From the NCBI RefSeq assembly GCF_004115215.2, contig NC_041751.1, positions 32,999,958 to 33,063,957 of the forward strand: a stretch of DNA of 64,000 nucleotides, in the 5' to 3' direction. The translations under genes and the position numbers were made by a program. Below are positions 1 through 9,731 of this stretch, one piece after another; positions within the stretch are counted from its first letter, which is position 1; each line of letters starts with the position of its first letter. Source of the stretch: Ornithorhynchus anatinus. Taxonomy: Eukaryota; Chordata; Mammalia; Monotremata; Ornithorhynchidae. The notes beneath the pieces were generated by a model. The model did no database searches and was not told where the DNA came from. It saw only the letters and a list, made by a program, of their open reading frames with translations.

Positions 1-147
1 GGAGGGAAGGAAGGAAGAAAAAGAAAGAGAAAGAAAAGAAAAAGGGAGGGAAGGAAGGAATAGAAAGAAAAAGGAAGGAGGGAGGGAAGGGAGGGAGGGA
101 AGGAGGGAAGGAGGGAGGGAGGGAGAATGAAAGAAAAAACAGGAGAA
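1..147. repeat. GA-rich low-complexity tract
   Basis: Almost pure purine made of GGGA, GGAA and GAAA words. No gene is visible in it. Confidence 0.9.
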
Positions 148-151
148 AGAA

Positions 152-194
152 AGTATGAATGAATGAGTGATTGAATGAATGAATGAATGAATGA
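152..194. repeat. (GAAT)n microsatellite
   Basis: Imperfect GAAT units. The same unit ends many L2 copies here, so this could be the tail of an L2 whose body was lost. Confidence 0.85.
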
Positions 195-416
195 GGGCTG
201 AGGTCGCCGCCCAGCGCCCCCTCCCGCCCGGGAAGCGGCGGCGCAGGCCCTTCCGTCCCCTCGCCTCCTCCTCCCCGGGCGGAGCGGCGGCGCGCTGGCC
301 GCCGCAAGGGGCCGCTCTAGGCGGGCGGGAGGACCCGCCTCTCGTTGGTCGTTGGCAGCTGTTCCTCTCCCTTCCCCCTTCCCCCTCCCTCCTCCCTCCC
401 CCCTCCCGCCCCCCGG
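195..416. other. GC-rich gene-less stretch
   Basis: CpG-rich, then C/T-rich. Open frames cross it but show no recognisable domain and no family resemblance. Nothing else is seen. Confidence 0.5.
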
Positions 417-602
417 CCATTTGCCCGCCGTGTGACCTCGGACAAGTCACTTTACTCCTCTGGGGCCTCAGTCCCCTCACCTGGAAAAGAGCGATGGAGA
501 CTCTGTGGGCCCCAAGGGGGACCGAGGGCTGGCTCCGGCCTGATGAGCAAGCGCTTACAACAGCGCTTGGCACCTACTAAGTGCTTAATAATAACGATAA
601 TT
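417..602 (+). mobile_element. Mon-1 SINE, 5' truncated
   Basis: Starts in the CORE part (GTGTGACCTCGGACAAGTCA) and runs to a TAATAATAACG tail. The tRNA-like head is missing. Confidence 0.85.
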
Positions 603-639
603 AATTCTGAACAATCATTAAGCGCCTCGCCCGCTGGCC

Positions 640-877
640 GACCTCGGGCTCGGGAGTCAGAGGTCGTGGGTCCCAATCCCGCCTCGGCCACTTGTCCGCT
701 GGGTGACCTTGGGCCGGTCACTTCACTCCTCTGGGCCTCAGTGACCTCATCTGGAAAAGGGGGATGGAGACCGGGAGCCCCAAGGCGGGGGGGACACCAG
801 GGCTGGGTGCGACCCGATTAGCAGGCGCTTAGAACGGTGCTCGGCACATTTTAAGTGCTTAATGATGACAATGATGA
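640..877 (+). mobile_element. Mon-1 SINE
   Basis: Head with GGGAGTCAGAGGTCGTGGG, CORE and tail are present. It is moderately diverged, with an inserted GC-rich stretch in the 3' half. Confidence 0.85.
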
Positions 878-899
878 ATTATTCCCAGTTATCGAGCAC

Positions 900-1188
900 C
901 TCCTAACGTATCGGTCAAGCGCTTACTATGTGCCGGGCCCCGTCCACCAGTCGATCAGGTTGGACACCGTCCCCCTTGGACCGATGAGGTCACCCGGGGC
1001 CCAGAGACGCGAAGTGGCCTGGCCAAAGTCGCGCATCCATCCATTCGGTAGTATTTATGGAGCGCCTACTGTGTGCGGAGCACCGGACCGAGCGCTTGGA
1101 GAGGACAGGCCGGCAAGGGGCGGAGGCGGGATTAGAACCCACGACTCCGACCCCCCCCCCCAGGCCCGGGCTCTTTCCACTGAGCCCC
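900..1188 (-). mobile_element. Mon-1/L2 composite
   Basis: An L2-tail fragment (about 1034-1108) lies between two antisense Mon-1 pieces. The right piece ends in the tRNA-like head (CTTTCCACTGAGCC). This is probably an L2 tail inserted into an older SINE. Confidence 0.65.
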
Positions 1189-1239
1189 GCCGCCGCTCTC
1201 GCGGAGGACGGCGACTCCCCCTCCAAAGACGGCGACTCC

Positions 1240-1455
1240 CCTCTCAGAGCCTTCGGAAGCCGTGGGTTCGAATCCCGGCTCTGCCACTCGTCAGCCGTGT
1301 GACCGCGGGCGGGTCGCTTGGCTTCTCGGGGCCGCGGTTCCCTCATCTGGAAAATGGGGATGGAGACCGGGAGCCTCACGTGGGGACCCCGTGTCTCCCC
1401 CCCCCGGCGCTTAGAACGTAGTAAGCGCTTAACAGATACCGACGTTCTCATTCTC
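1240..1455 (+). mobile_element. Mon-1 SINE
   Basis: Carries an intact B-box-like GGGTTCGAATCCCGGC and a tail ending in AACAGATACC. Confidence 0.85.
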
Positions 1456-1459
1456 GAAG

Positions 1460-1718
1460 GGACACCTCCTCCGAGCAGCCTTCCCCGACCGCGCCCTCCT
1501 CTCCTCCCGCTCCCTTCGGCGTCGCCCGCCCTTCATCCCCCCCGTCCCGGCCCCCGCGCCGCTCGTCTCCACACCCCCTATTTATTTATTTCTATTAATA
1601 TTCTGTCTTCCCCCTCTGGTCGGTAAGCGCGTCGAGGGCCGGGAAGCGTCTCGTCCATCGTCCCCTCCCAGGTGCTCGGTACAGTGCTCTGTACGCGGCA
1701 AGCGCTCGGTAAACGTGA
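1460..1718 (+). mobile_element. L2 LINE 3' end
   Basis: Contains the CTCC-rich segment GAGCAGCCTTCCCCGACC, the TATTTATTTATTTCTATTAA stretch and the L2 tail GTACAGTGCTCTGTACGCGG. It is 5' truncated within or just after ORF2. Confidence 0.8.
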
Positions 1719-1975
1719 TGGAGTCGGGAGACCCGAGTTCTGATCCCCGCTCTGCTTCGTCCCTTCGCCTCTCTGTGCCTCGCTCCCTCCGTCTGCGAAA
1801 TGGGGACCCGGTTCGTTCATTCGATACTATTTATTGAGCGCTTACCCTGTGCAGAGCACTGGACTCCCACTTAGACTGTGACCGTCTGGTGGGTCCCGAT
1901 CATCTCGCATCCACCCCAGTGGTTAGCGCGGCGCTTGGCACGTAGTAAGCGAGCACTTAACGGACACCCAGACTG
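1719..1975 (+). mobile_element. Mon-1 SINE split by an antisense L2 tail
   Basis: Sense SINE pieces at 1719-1811 and 1867-1975 flank an antisense L2 tail at about 1812-1866 (TTCATTCGATACTATTTATT). The flanking parts follow each other in the SINE, so the L2 came later. Confidence 0.65.
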
Positions 1976-2017
1976 TTGTTATTAATACAAATAAATACCG
2001 CCGATCAGTCGAGACTA

Positions 2018-2257
2018 GAGAGGCGGCGTGGCTCGGGAGCCCCGGGTTCGAATCCCGGCCCTGCCGCGCGTCGGCCGGGTGACCGTGGGCGAGTCGCTTC
2101 ACTTCTCTGGGCCTCAGCGACCGCATCTGGAAAACGGGGACGGAGACCGGGAGCCCCGCGTGGGACAACCTGACGACCCCGTTATCTCCCCCCGCCGCTC
2201 AGAACGGTGCTCAGCACGTAGTCGGCGCTTAGCAAATACCCAGGTTATTATTATTTA
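2018..2257 (+). mobile_element. Mon-1 SINE
   Basis: Near full length, from the head GAGAGGCGGCGTGGCTCGGG to an AGGTTATTATTATT tail. Confidence 0.9.
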
Positions 2258-2499
2258 CGCCGTCCTCGCCGTCCTCGTCTCCCGCCTGAGGAAGGAGGAG
2301 GTCAGGGAGGCCCTCCGCACGTTGCCGGGATCTCCTGGGCGCCCAGACTGGCTACGGACCGGACTCCCCCGGGGAGGCGAAGCGTAACGGGAGACTCCTT
2401 CCCTCGGAAGGAGCGAGGCCCGGTGGAAAAAGCTCACGCAGCCGGCTGTCGGAGGACCGCATTCGTCCCTTGATATTTGCTGAGCGCTTCCTTCCGTTC

Positions 2500-2690
2500 C
2501 TTCGGCCGTTCAGTGGTACTTAGCGAGCGCTTACTGTGTGCGGAGCACTGGACGCGAGGCGCCGGGCAACGGAGCGATGGAGAGACCCTTTCCCTGCCCG
2601 CACCGAGCTGGCTGTGGGTTCCGATCCGGACGCCGCCCCTCCCCTGCCGGGCGACCTTGGGGGAGTCACGTCCCTAGACCGGCTCTACGC
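2500..2690. mobile_element. L2 antisense tail plus Mon-1 sense fragment
   Basis: Positions 2500-2600 match an antisense L2 tail (GAGCGCTTACTGTGTGCGGA). Positions 2618-2680 match a diverged SINE CORE. Confidence 0.6.
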
Positions 2691-2711
2691 CGAAGGCTCG
2701 CGGCGGGCAAG

Positions 2712-2860
2712 GAATCATTCGTTCAGTAGCACTTACCGAGCGCCTACTATGTGCAGAGCACTGTACTGAACGCTGGGGCAGATACGGGTTAATCCGGTTG
2801 GAACAGTCCGTGTCCCACGTGGGGCCCACGGTGAATTTTATAGTCTAGAGGGGGAAACCG
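2712..2860 (-). mobile_element. L2/Mon-1 3' end, antisense
   Basis: Begins with CATTCGTTCAGTAGCACTTA and ends at GTCTAGAGGGGG, the usual antisense L2 order. Confidence 0.7.
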
Positions 2861-2879
2861 AGTCTCCCAAGCCTCGATG

Positions 2880-3096
2880 CTATTTATCTCGATTCTATTT
2901 ATTGCTATTGTTTGTTCTCTTGATTCTCTCCCTCGCCACTGTCCTTGTCCGTCCGTCTCCCCCGATCAGACCGTGCGCCCGTCAGAGGGCGGGGACCGTC
3001 TCTGTCTGCTCCCGATCTGTCCATTCCAAGCGCTCAGTCCGGTGCCCTGCACGTAGTAAGCGCTCCGTAAATACTGCTGAATGAATGAATGAATGA
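2880..3096 (+). mobile_element. L2 LINE 3' end
   Basis: Clean L2 tail: CGATTCTATTTATTGCTATT, GTCCGTCTCCCCCGATCAGA, the TCCATTCCAAGCGCTCAGT core and four terminal GAAT units. Confidence 0.9.
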
Positions 3097-3334
3097 AGAA
3101 GAAACTCAATAATTGCTATCGACGGAGCGACACGTGTGAATATTAATCGTCCCGCTGATCCTTACGCTTTCCATTCTTCATTCAACCATTCCCGGCACCT
3201 TTCCCGTTCAATCCGCATTTTTCCTTCCGCTTTTATTCCTTTCAATCCTTTTGATCGCTCTCTTTTCCTGTCCAACCCTCATTTTGCCTTCTGCCTCTGT
3301 TCTTTTAAATCCTTCCGATCTCTCTCTTCCCACC
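3097..3334. other. C/T-rich gene-less stretch
   Basis: Pyrimidine-rich single-copy-looking DNA rich in TTCAATCC-like words. No gene or recognisable repeat is seen. Confidence 0.4.
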
Positions 3335-3460
3335 ATTAAACTGTAGGCTCCGTGGGAGCCAGGGACTCCGTCTCCGGCTTGTCTCCAACTCTTCTCGGTG
3401 CTTAGTACTCCGCGCTGAAGGCTTAGCTCGGCGTTAAGGACCCGGTCGGCTCTGAATCAA
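3335..3460 (+). mobile_element. Old L2 3' tail
   Basis: Diverged tail with CTGTAGGCTCCGTGGGAGCC and GGTGCTTAGTACTCCGCGCT. Confidence 0.55.
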
Positions 3461-3465
3461 CGTGG

Positions 3466-3495
3466 CCGGTCGATCGGTCGGTCGGTCGGTCGGGG
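3466..3495. repeat. (GGTC)n microsatellite
   Basis: Five to six GGTC units. Confidence 0.8.
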
Positions 3496-3595
3496 AGGAA
3501 GACCAGCCGGGAACCAAACTCGTCCTCTACGGAAGGTCGGTGAACGGCCACCCTAGCGTGCGGTCATGCGTAAATAACAATAACCGTGGCGTGGG

Positions 3596-3712
3596 TTGGT
3601 TCGGTAGTATTCACTGAGCGCTTACTACGTGCAGAGCACTGCGCTAAGCGCTTGGAATGGACAGATAGCGACAGGCGGAGACGGTCCCCGCCCGCTGACG
3701 GGCCGCGCCGAC
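3596..3712 (-). mobile_element. L2 LINE 3' tail
   Basis: GGTAGTATTCACTGAGCGCT to the GACGGTCCCCGCCCGCTGAC motif, antisense order. Confidence 0.8.
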
Positions 3713-3950
3713 GATGTGCCGAGCGCCGTTCCAAGCGCCGGGGGAGGATGCGAGGTCGTCGGTTTGTCCCCCGGGGGGGGGGGGGCTCCCGGTCTTCATC
3801 CCCATTGTGCGGACGAGGTCACCGAGGCGCCGAGAAGCGAAGTGACTTGCCCAGGGTCGCACAGCGGACAGGCGGCGGAGCCGGGATTAGAACCCACGAC
3901 CTCTGACCCCCGAGCCCGGGCCCTCTCCGCTGAGCCGCGCCGCTTCTCTT
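3712..3950 (-). mobile_element. Mon-1 SINE
   Basis: Antisense CORE and tRNA-like head, ending CGCTGAGCCGCGCCGCTTCT. It is interrupted by a 13-bp G run near 3775. Confidence 0.85.
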
Positions 3951-4039
3951 AATGCCTGCGCGCGGGCACGTAGGCATCAGCGCCCACGCACGGATGCCCA
4001 AACTCAATCATATTTCATCCGGTTATATTTTATTCAGTC

Positions 4040-4283
4040 GCCCTTGAGCCCGTCCCGGGGGCAGAGCACCGGACTGAGCGCTTGGGAGAGGACGATTTGG
4101 CAACAGAGGGAGAGAATCCCCAGCCAACAGCGGGCTCGCGGTCTAGAAGCGGGGAGACGGACAACAGAACAGGCGTCGACAGCCTCAAGAGAGATAAAGG
4201 GAATTGTAGATTGTCCATTCCGAGCGCTCAGTGCAGCGCTCCGCACGTGGTGAGCGCTCAATAAAGACGATCCAACGAACGAA
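4040..4283. mobile_element. Inverted pair of L2 tails
   Basis: An antisense L2 end (about 4040-4200) abuts a sense L2 end (4201-4283, closing AATAAAGACGATCCAACGAA). The two arms would fold back on each other. Confidence 0.75.
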
Positions 4284-4325
4284 TCTAGACGCGTCAAGTA
4301 TGCGACGTGCACAGGATGTATATGA

Positions 4326-4470
4326 CGCGCGTGGGCGTGTGACCGAGTCCCCTCTCCGTGGCCCGGTTCCCTCGTCTGTAAAACGGGGCCGGAGGCCGCG
4401 AGCCCCACAGGGGACGACCTCGCTGCCCGCCATCTACCTTAGTGCTCAGAACGGCGCTCGGCGCAGGGCG
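4326..4470 (+). mobile_element. Mon-1 SINE 3' part
   Basis: Starts at GTGTGACCGAGTCCCCTCTC. The tail is short, without ATT repeats. Confidence 0.7.
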
Positions 4471-5121
4471 TCGCGCCGGTTCTCGATCGTGCGCGCGGAG
4501 GCAGGGCCGCACGCCAACGGAGGCCGGGGGGTCCGCCGCCCACGTGTAGGGGTGAGGGCCCGTTTCGGGGGGCGGGGGGCTCTGCGCGTGTGGACGAGTG
4601 TGGAGACGTACGGGGGGGGGGGGGTCAACTCGGTGACCTCGCCTCGGATCCGGCCCGTCGGCCCGAAGGCCTCCAGAAGCGTCGCCGTGAGGCTCGGCCC
4701 TCCCCGGGCTCGCTGGAGACGGGCGACGGCCCCGGGGGCCTCGTTAAAAGTGCGACGCGCCCTTCGAAAACTTATTAACGAGACGCCGGGGGGGCGATTA
4801 GGCAGTTGGCAGCCTCGTACCCCCCCCCTCCCCCGGGACCGGCCCGCCTAACGAGGTCTCCGGGGCCCACCGGCTCGGCGGAGCGCCGGGGGGGAGGAGG
4901 AGGGGAGACGGCGGCTGCCGGAAAAGTTTCCCCCCCCGGCTCCCGGGAGGGAGATGGAGTCAGCGGAGGCCCCGGTTCACGGGCCGTCGAGGAGGGAGAG
5001 GCGGGGGAAACGGGCAGCCTCCGCCGAAGAATGCTGGATTTTCATCCCCGGGCCCGCTTCCCCTCCAGATTCCCCGGGTCGCCGGACCCCGGACGGCTCT
5101 GATTTTCCGGAGCGGGAGAGG
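4471..5121. other. CpG-rich gene-less region
   Basis: Very GC- and CpG-rich DNA with a 13-bp G run near 4610. Several frames stay open, as expected of such composition. No domain, splice pattern or repeat is recognised, so a CpG island without a visible gene is the most I can say. Confidence 0.45.
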
Positions 5122-5500
5122 GGGCCTGGCCGAGTGGCCGGAGCCCGGGCCCGGCGGGCGGGAGGACCTGGGTTCCGATTGCGCCTCCTCCTCTCGTCTG
5201 CGGGGTGACCTCGGGCCCGTCTCTATCCGTCCTGTCTCAATCTGTTACCCGTCTGTCCGTTCCAAGCGCCTAGTACAGTGCTCTGCGCTTAGCGAGCGCC
5301 CCAGTAAATACTATCGAATGAGTCACATCTCCGCGCCTCGGTCCCCCCGTCTGTAAAACGGGGATCGAGACCGGGCCCGACCCCGTTAGCCTGCCCCGGT
5401 CCTTAGCACGGTGCCCGCTGCACGGTGCCCAAATGTCTAGTCCAGCGCTCTGCACACAGTAAGGCGCGCGATCGATCGCGCCGATCGACCGACTGATCAT
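5122..5500 (+). mobile_element. Mon-1 SINE split by an L2 tail
   Basis: The SINE head (5122-5218) and its 3' half (from about 5322, TCTGTAAAACGGGGATCGAG) are separated by a sense L2 tail at 5220-5322 ending in ACTATCGAATGA. Only GTC matches at both junctions. A further L2-tail scrap follows at 5427-5500. Confidence 0.75.
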
Positions 5501-5622
5501 CCTCGGCGATACCGTCACCTGCGACTTTACAAATCCCGGCCCGGGCCGGGACCGGAAGACGTGAGATAGGGGTTCGAGAGCCGGCGCGGCTATTTTCGGC
5601 CGGGCGGCTCTCGGGGAGCCCC

Positions 5623-5955
5623 TTAATGACCACGTGGGTATCTGTTAAGCGCTTGCTGTGTGCGGAGCGCCGTTCTAAGCGCCGGGGTAGACGCAGGGGT
5701 CATCACGTTGTCCCCCGTGAGGCTCACGGTTAATCCCCATTTTCCAGATGAGGGAACTGAGGCCCAGAGAATTGAAGCGACTCGCCCACGGTCACACAGC
5801 GGACAAGTGGCAGAGCTGGGCTACCTTAACTTCTCTGTGCCTCAGTTTCCTCGTCGGCCAAACGGGGATGCGACGCCCGTTTTCCGGGACCGTGTCCCAT
5901 CGGTTTCTCCCGTATCGATCTCGGCACTTACGGCACAGGGCCGGGCCCCTAAATA
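5623..5955. mobile_element. Two Mon-1 pieces in opposite orientation
   Basis: Antisense SINE 5623-5820, lacking the tRNA-like head, followed directly by a sense 3' fragment 5826-5955. Confidence 0.7.
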
Positions 5956-6089
5956 ACAGCGTTCTAAAAATCGCACGGGCCGAGGAAAGGAGAAGAGTGC
6001 AAAGATGTGTCGGAAGGAAAAGTTGGGAATCCGTCCGAGACGTCTTCCTGGAGGAGGTGGCCTCTGTTTTCTTTTTAGGGAGGCTTTAT

Positions 6090-6346
6090 TTAATAATGTT
6101 GGTATCCGTTAAGCGCTTACTATGTGCCGAGCACTGTTCTAAGCGCCGGGGGAGATACGGGGTCATCGGGTCGTCCCACGTGGGGCTCGCAGTTAATCCC
6201 CCTTTTCCAGATGAGGTCACTGAGGCCCAGAGAAGTGAAGTGACTCGCCCACAGTCCCACAGCTGACAAGTGGCGGAGCCGGGAGTCGAACCCATGACCT
6301 CGGACTCCGAGGCCCGGGCTCTTTTTCCACTGAGCCACGCCGCTTT
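6090..6346 (-). mobile_element. Mon-1 SINE, full length
   Basis: AATAATGTTGGTATCCGTTA through TTTCCACTGAGCCACGCCGC. It is close to the consensus seen across the window, so relatively young. Confidence 0.9.
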
Positions 6347-6374
6347 GAAATCGCCAGTTCTCTTCTGTCGCATT

Positions 6375-6595
6375 AAAGGTATTTATTAAATGCCCATCGC
6401 GGGCAATGCACCGTATTAAGCGCTTGGGAAAGCTCCACAGGAAGCGAAGCGCTTAGTACGGGGCTCTGGGTTCCAATCCCGGCTCCTTCTGCCCCGTGGC
6501 TTTGGGCAAGTCAGGGCCTCATCTTCCTCATCTGTAAAATGGGGATTGAATACCCCTTCTCCCCTCTAGACTGGGACCTCACGGTGGGCGGGGAA
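6375..6595. mobile_element. L2 scrap plus old Mon-1
   Basis: Antisense L2 tail (6375-6440) followed by a diverged sense SINE (6462-6595) with GGGTTCCAATCCCGGCTCC. Confidence 0.6.
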
Positions 6596-6880
6596 TTCGT
6601 TCAGTAGTATTTATCGAGCGCTTACTGTGCGCAGAGCACTGGACTGAGCGCTTGGGATGGACAGATCGGTAACGGAGACCGTCCCCGCCCTCCGACGGGC
6701 TCACGGTCTAATCGGGGGAGACGGGCAGACGAGAACAACAGCGATAGATAGAATCTAGGGGATGAACGTCTCGATAAAACGATAGCAGATAAATACCTCC
6801 TCTGTTCCGTTGGACTCTCCCAAGCGCTTAGTACAGTGTTCTGCACGCGGGGAGCGCTCATTAAATACGATCGGTCGACT
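6596..6880. mobile_element. Inverted pair of L2 tails
   Basis: Antisense copy 6596-6795 faces a sense copy 6800-6880 (GCTTAGTACAGTGTTCTGCA), the same arrangement as at 4040-4283. Confidence 0.75.
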
Positions 6881-6893
6881 TGTCGACTGACGG

Positions 6894-7035
6894 ATCCTCC
6901 CTCCTACTGAGACTGTGAGCCCCCGGGTCAGACGGGAACCGTGCCCGGCTTGATTAGCTTATATTTCTCTCAGGGTTTAGTGGAGTGATTGGCACAGAGG
7001 AGGCGCTTATCAAATCCCACCGCTATCATTATTGT
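6894..7035 (+). mobile_element. Mon-1 3' end
   Basis: ACTGAGACTGTGAGCCCCCG to a TATCATTATTGTTATG tail. Confidence 0.65.
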
Positions 7036-7159
7036 TATGAGATGATTTATACCGTTAATAAAAAGTTATTTATGAAGTTATCGTTATCATCACCTTGGCA
7101 ATCACAACCTCCCCCGGCCTTTTTATTCCCGTTGATTTGCCTCTCCGGCTACGTCGGCC

Positions 7160-7425
7160 AATCGATCAAATCCTATTTATCGAGCTTTTCCGGGGTGCGG
7201 AGCCCTGCGCTGAGCGCTTGGGAGAGTAGAGTATAAGAGAGTTGGCGGATATATTCCCCTCCCTCCACGAGCTTCCGGTCTAGAGGGGCTGACGCGGCCG
7301 ACAAGGGTGGAGCTGGGATCCGAACCCAGGTCCTCCTGACCTCCCCCAAGCCTGGTCCATTAGGCCACGCTGCTTGCAGCGCTCAGAACAGGGCTCGGCA
7401 CATAGTAAGCGCGTAACGGATGCCG
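7160..7425. mobile_element. L2 tail and Mon-1 fragments
   Basis: Antisense L2 end 7160-7288, antisense SINE head 7296-7376 (GGATCCGAACCCAGGTCC) and a sense SINE 3' end 7376-7425. Confidence 0.6.
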
Positions 7426-7535
7426 GAGCAGGCAACGTATTCGCTTCGAGCCTCAGTGCTGTAGGCGCGGAATCCTTTCCCCACGCCCCGCTTCTGGTGG
7501 ACAGGGTCTCTTGGGATCGATCAGGACGCCAATTG

Positions 7536-8099
7536 ATAATAATAATAATAACGATGATGGTATTTGTTAAGCGCCTACTATGCCCAAGGCACCGTTCTAA
7601 GCGCTGGGGGGGATACAGAGTGATCAGGTTGTCCCACGTGGGGCTCCCAGTCTTCACCCCCATTTTCCAGACGAGGGAACCGAGGCCCAGAGAACAATAA
7701 TAATGCTAGTATCTGTTAAGCGCTTACTATGCGCAGAGCACCGTTCTAAGCGCCGGGGTAGACACAGGGGAATCGGGTCGTCCCACGTGGGGCTCACGGT
7801 CTTCATCCCCGTTTTACGGACGAGGGAACCGAGGCCCAGGGAGGTGGAGTGACTTGCCCACGGCCGCACGGCTGACAAGTGGCAGAGTCGGCGGCATTCG
7901 AACCCGCGACCTCGGACTCCAAAGCCCGGGCTCTTTCCACTGAGCCACGTTACCTACCCCGTTTTCCAGATGAGGGAACCGAGGCCCAGAGAAGCCAAGC
8001 GGCTCGCCCCAAGTCGGGTGACGAGCGGCGGAGCCGGGATTGGAACCCACGACCCCTGACTCCCGAGCCCGGGCTCTTGCTGCTAGGCCGTGCTGCGTT
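7536..8099 (-). mobile_element. Cluster of three Mon-1 copies
   Basis: A headless copy (7536-7695), a complete copy (7697-7953) and a tail-less copy (7956-8099) follow in one orientation. The outer two overlap by about 35 bp of SINE sequence around the CCGAGGCCCAGAGAA motif, so this is not a simple single insertion. Confidence 0.8.
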
Positions 8100-8104
8100 C
8101 CCAA

Positions 8105-8380
8105 TTAATCGATCGGTCAATCGATCGATGACCGATAGCGTCTACTGAGTGTCTTCTGAGCGCTAAGCACCGCGCTAAAGGCTCGGGAGGATAAACAGAG
8201 ACAAGACCCAGGGTCAAGTGATGAGTGACATTTACTGAGCACCCACGACAGGGAGAGGACTGTGCCGCTTGCTGCTGCCCCTCCTCCTAATTACGATATC
8301 TTTTAGCGCTTACTCCGTGCCGAGCCCTGGGGGAGATACGATAAATACGCTCAATAAATACGACTGGATGGATGAATCAA
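8105..8380. mobile_element. L2 and Mon-1 scraps
   Basis: Short diverged pieces: antisense L2 tails near 8120 and 8222, an antisense SINE 3' end near 8290 and a sense L2 tail at 8340-8380 (CTCAATAAATACGACTGGAT). Confidence 0.5.
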
Positions 8381-8467
8381 CGGTCCTCACCCTCCAGAAG
8401 CTTACGCTTTAATAGGTTGGGCGCCGACTGCGTCCGGAGCGCCCGACCGAGCGCTTGGGAGAGTAGA

Positions 8468-8656
8468 ATGATGAGGTCGGGATTTGTCACGCGCTTACTG
8501 TGTGCAGAGCGCCGTTCTAAGCGCCGGGGTAGACGCGGGGGAAGCGGGCGGTCCCACGTGGGGCTCGCAGTCTTCACCCCCGTTTTACAGATGAGGGAAC
8601 TGAGGCCCAGAGAAGGGAAGGGACTTGCCCACAGTCACACAGCTGACAAGTGGCAG
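8468..8656 (-). mobile_element. Mon-1 SINE without head
   Basis: Antisense SINE from TTGTCACGCGCTTACTGTGT to GCTGACAAGTGGCAGAA, where it stops before the tRNA-like part. Confidence 0.8.
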
Positions 8657-8700
8657 AAGAGAGGTAGGAGATGTGATTCCCTGACCTCGGGGAGCTTTAT

Positions 8701-8800
8701 ACGCTAGTAGTATTAACTGAACACCTCCTGGGTACGGACCACTGGACTGAACATCGCTCTGCCCGTAGTAAGCGCTTAACAAATATCATTGTTATTAATA
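8701..8800. mobile_element. L2 antisense scrap and Mon-1 sense tail
   Basis: TAGTAGTATTAACTGAACAC (L2, antisense), then CGTAGTAAGCGCTTAACAAA (SINE tail, sense). Confidence 0.55.
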
Positions 8801-8837
8801 TTGGGGGACAGGGACCGTGGCCAACCTGATGAGCTTA

Positions 8838-9106
8838 TAATAATAATAGTGTCGCTATCTGTTAAGCGCCTGCTATGTGCCGAGCACCGTTCTAAGCGCC
8901 GGGGGGGGGGGGGGGTTACAGGGTCATCAGGTGGTCCCACGGGAGGCTCGCAGTCTCAATCCCCGTTTTACAGAGGAGGCAACCGAGGCACCGAGAAGTG
9001 GCGCGACTTGCCCGAAGTCACACAGCTGACGGGTGGCGGAGCCGGGATTAGAACCCACGACCTCTGACTCCCAAACCCGGGCTCTTTCCACTGAGCCGCG
9101 CCGCTT
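8838..9106 (-). mobile_element. Mon-1 SINE, full length
   Basis: AATAATAATAGTGTCGC to CACTGAGCCGCGCCGCTTCG, with a 15-bp G run at about 8900. Confidence 0.9.
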
Positions 9107-9115
9107 CGTGTAGCC

Positions 9116-9190
9116 GCCCCAGCGCTCAGAGCAGTGCTTGGCCCGAAGTAAGCGCTTAAGAAATGCCATCGTTATTATTATTATTATTAA
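9116..9190 (+). mobile_element. Mon-1 3' end
   Basis: CCCAGCGCTCAGAGCAGTGC to an ATTATTATTATT tail. Confidence 0.7.
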
Positions 9191-9419
9191 CAGGGAAGGA
9201 ATACCGGAATTCACGGATTTACAGACGGGAGGAAGAGATGGCTAAAATGGTCACGTACGGAAACGGCGGCGTCCGAAAGGCCTACGGGAGAACCTGGGCG
9301 CGGGCGGGATGAGGCTCTCGCGCGGGAGAGCAAAGGTGCGGACCTTCCCGTCGAGTGCCAGCGGATTTGGAAATTTTCCCTCCAGCTGCCGAACGGGAAG
9401 GGATTTTGGAGCGCGTCCA
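9191..9419. other. Gene-less stretch
   Basis: Single-copy-looking DNA without a recognisable repeat or gene. Confidence 0.4.
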
Positions 9420-9640
9420 GCCTCCGAAGAGATCAGATCCCGAGGATGTGGGTTCTGATCCCAGCTCTGCCGCACGTCCGCCGGGTGACCCCGGCCAAGT
9501 CGCTTCACTTCTCTGGGCCTCGGTTCCCCGACTGTAAAATAGTCCAAGGCTCTGCACGTCATAAGCGCTCAGTAAATACAATCGAATGAATAAAATGGGG
9601 ATTAAGAACGTGGGACAGGGACCGCGGCCGGCCGGCCGGC
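9420..9640 (+). mobile_element. Mon-1 SINE carrying a 50-bp L2 tail with target-site duplication
   Basis: The SINE is split after CTGTAAAAT. Positions 9541-9590 are an L2 tail ending ATACAATCGAATGAA, and the hexamer TAAAAT is present on both sides (9535-9540 and 9591-9596). The SINE then resumes with GGGGATTAAGAACG. Confidence 0.85.
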
Positions 9641-9731
9641 CGCGGATCTGTCCCGGAATCCAGAGCAGCGCTCGGCCCCCAGGAAGCTCTCCACGAGTGC
9701 CGGAATGAGAAAACGATGGCGTCTGTGATCG

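Noticed and set aside
191-1626. Overlapping open frames of 80-190 codons at the left end
   Set aside because: They run through Mon-1 and L2 copies and CpG-rich DNA, with no conserved domain, and change frame between repeat copies.
4231-4851. 206-codon open frame
   Set aside because: It begins in an L2 tail, crosses a Mon-1 SINE and a G run, and has no family resemblance.
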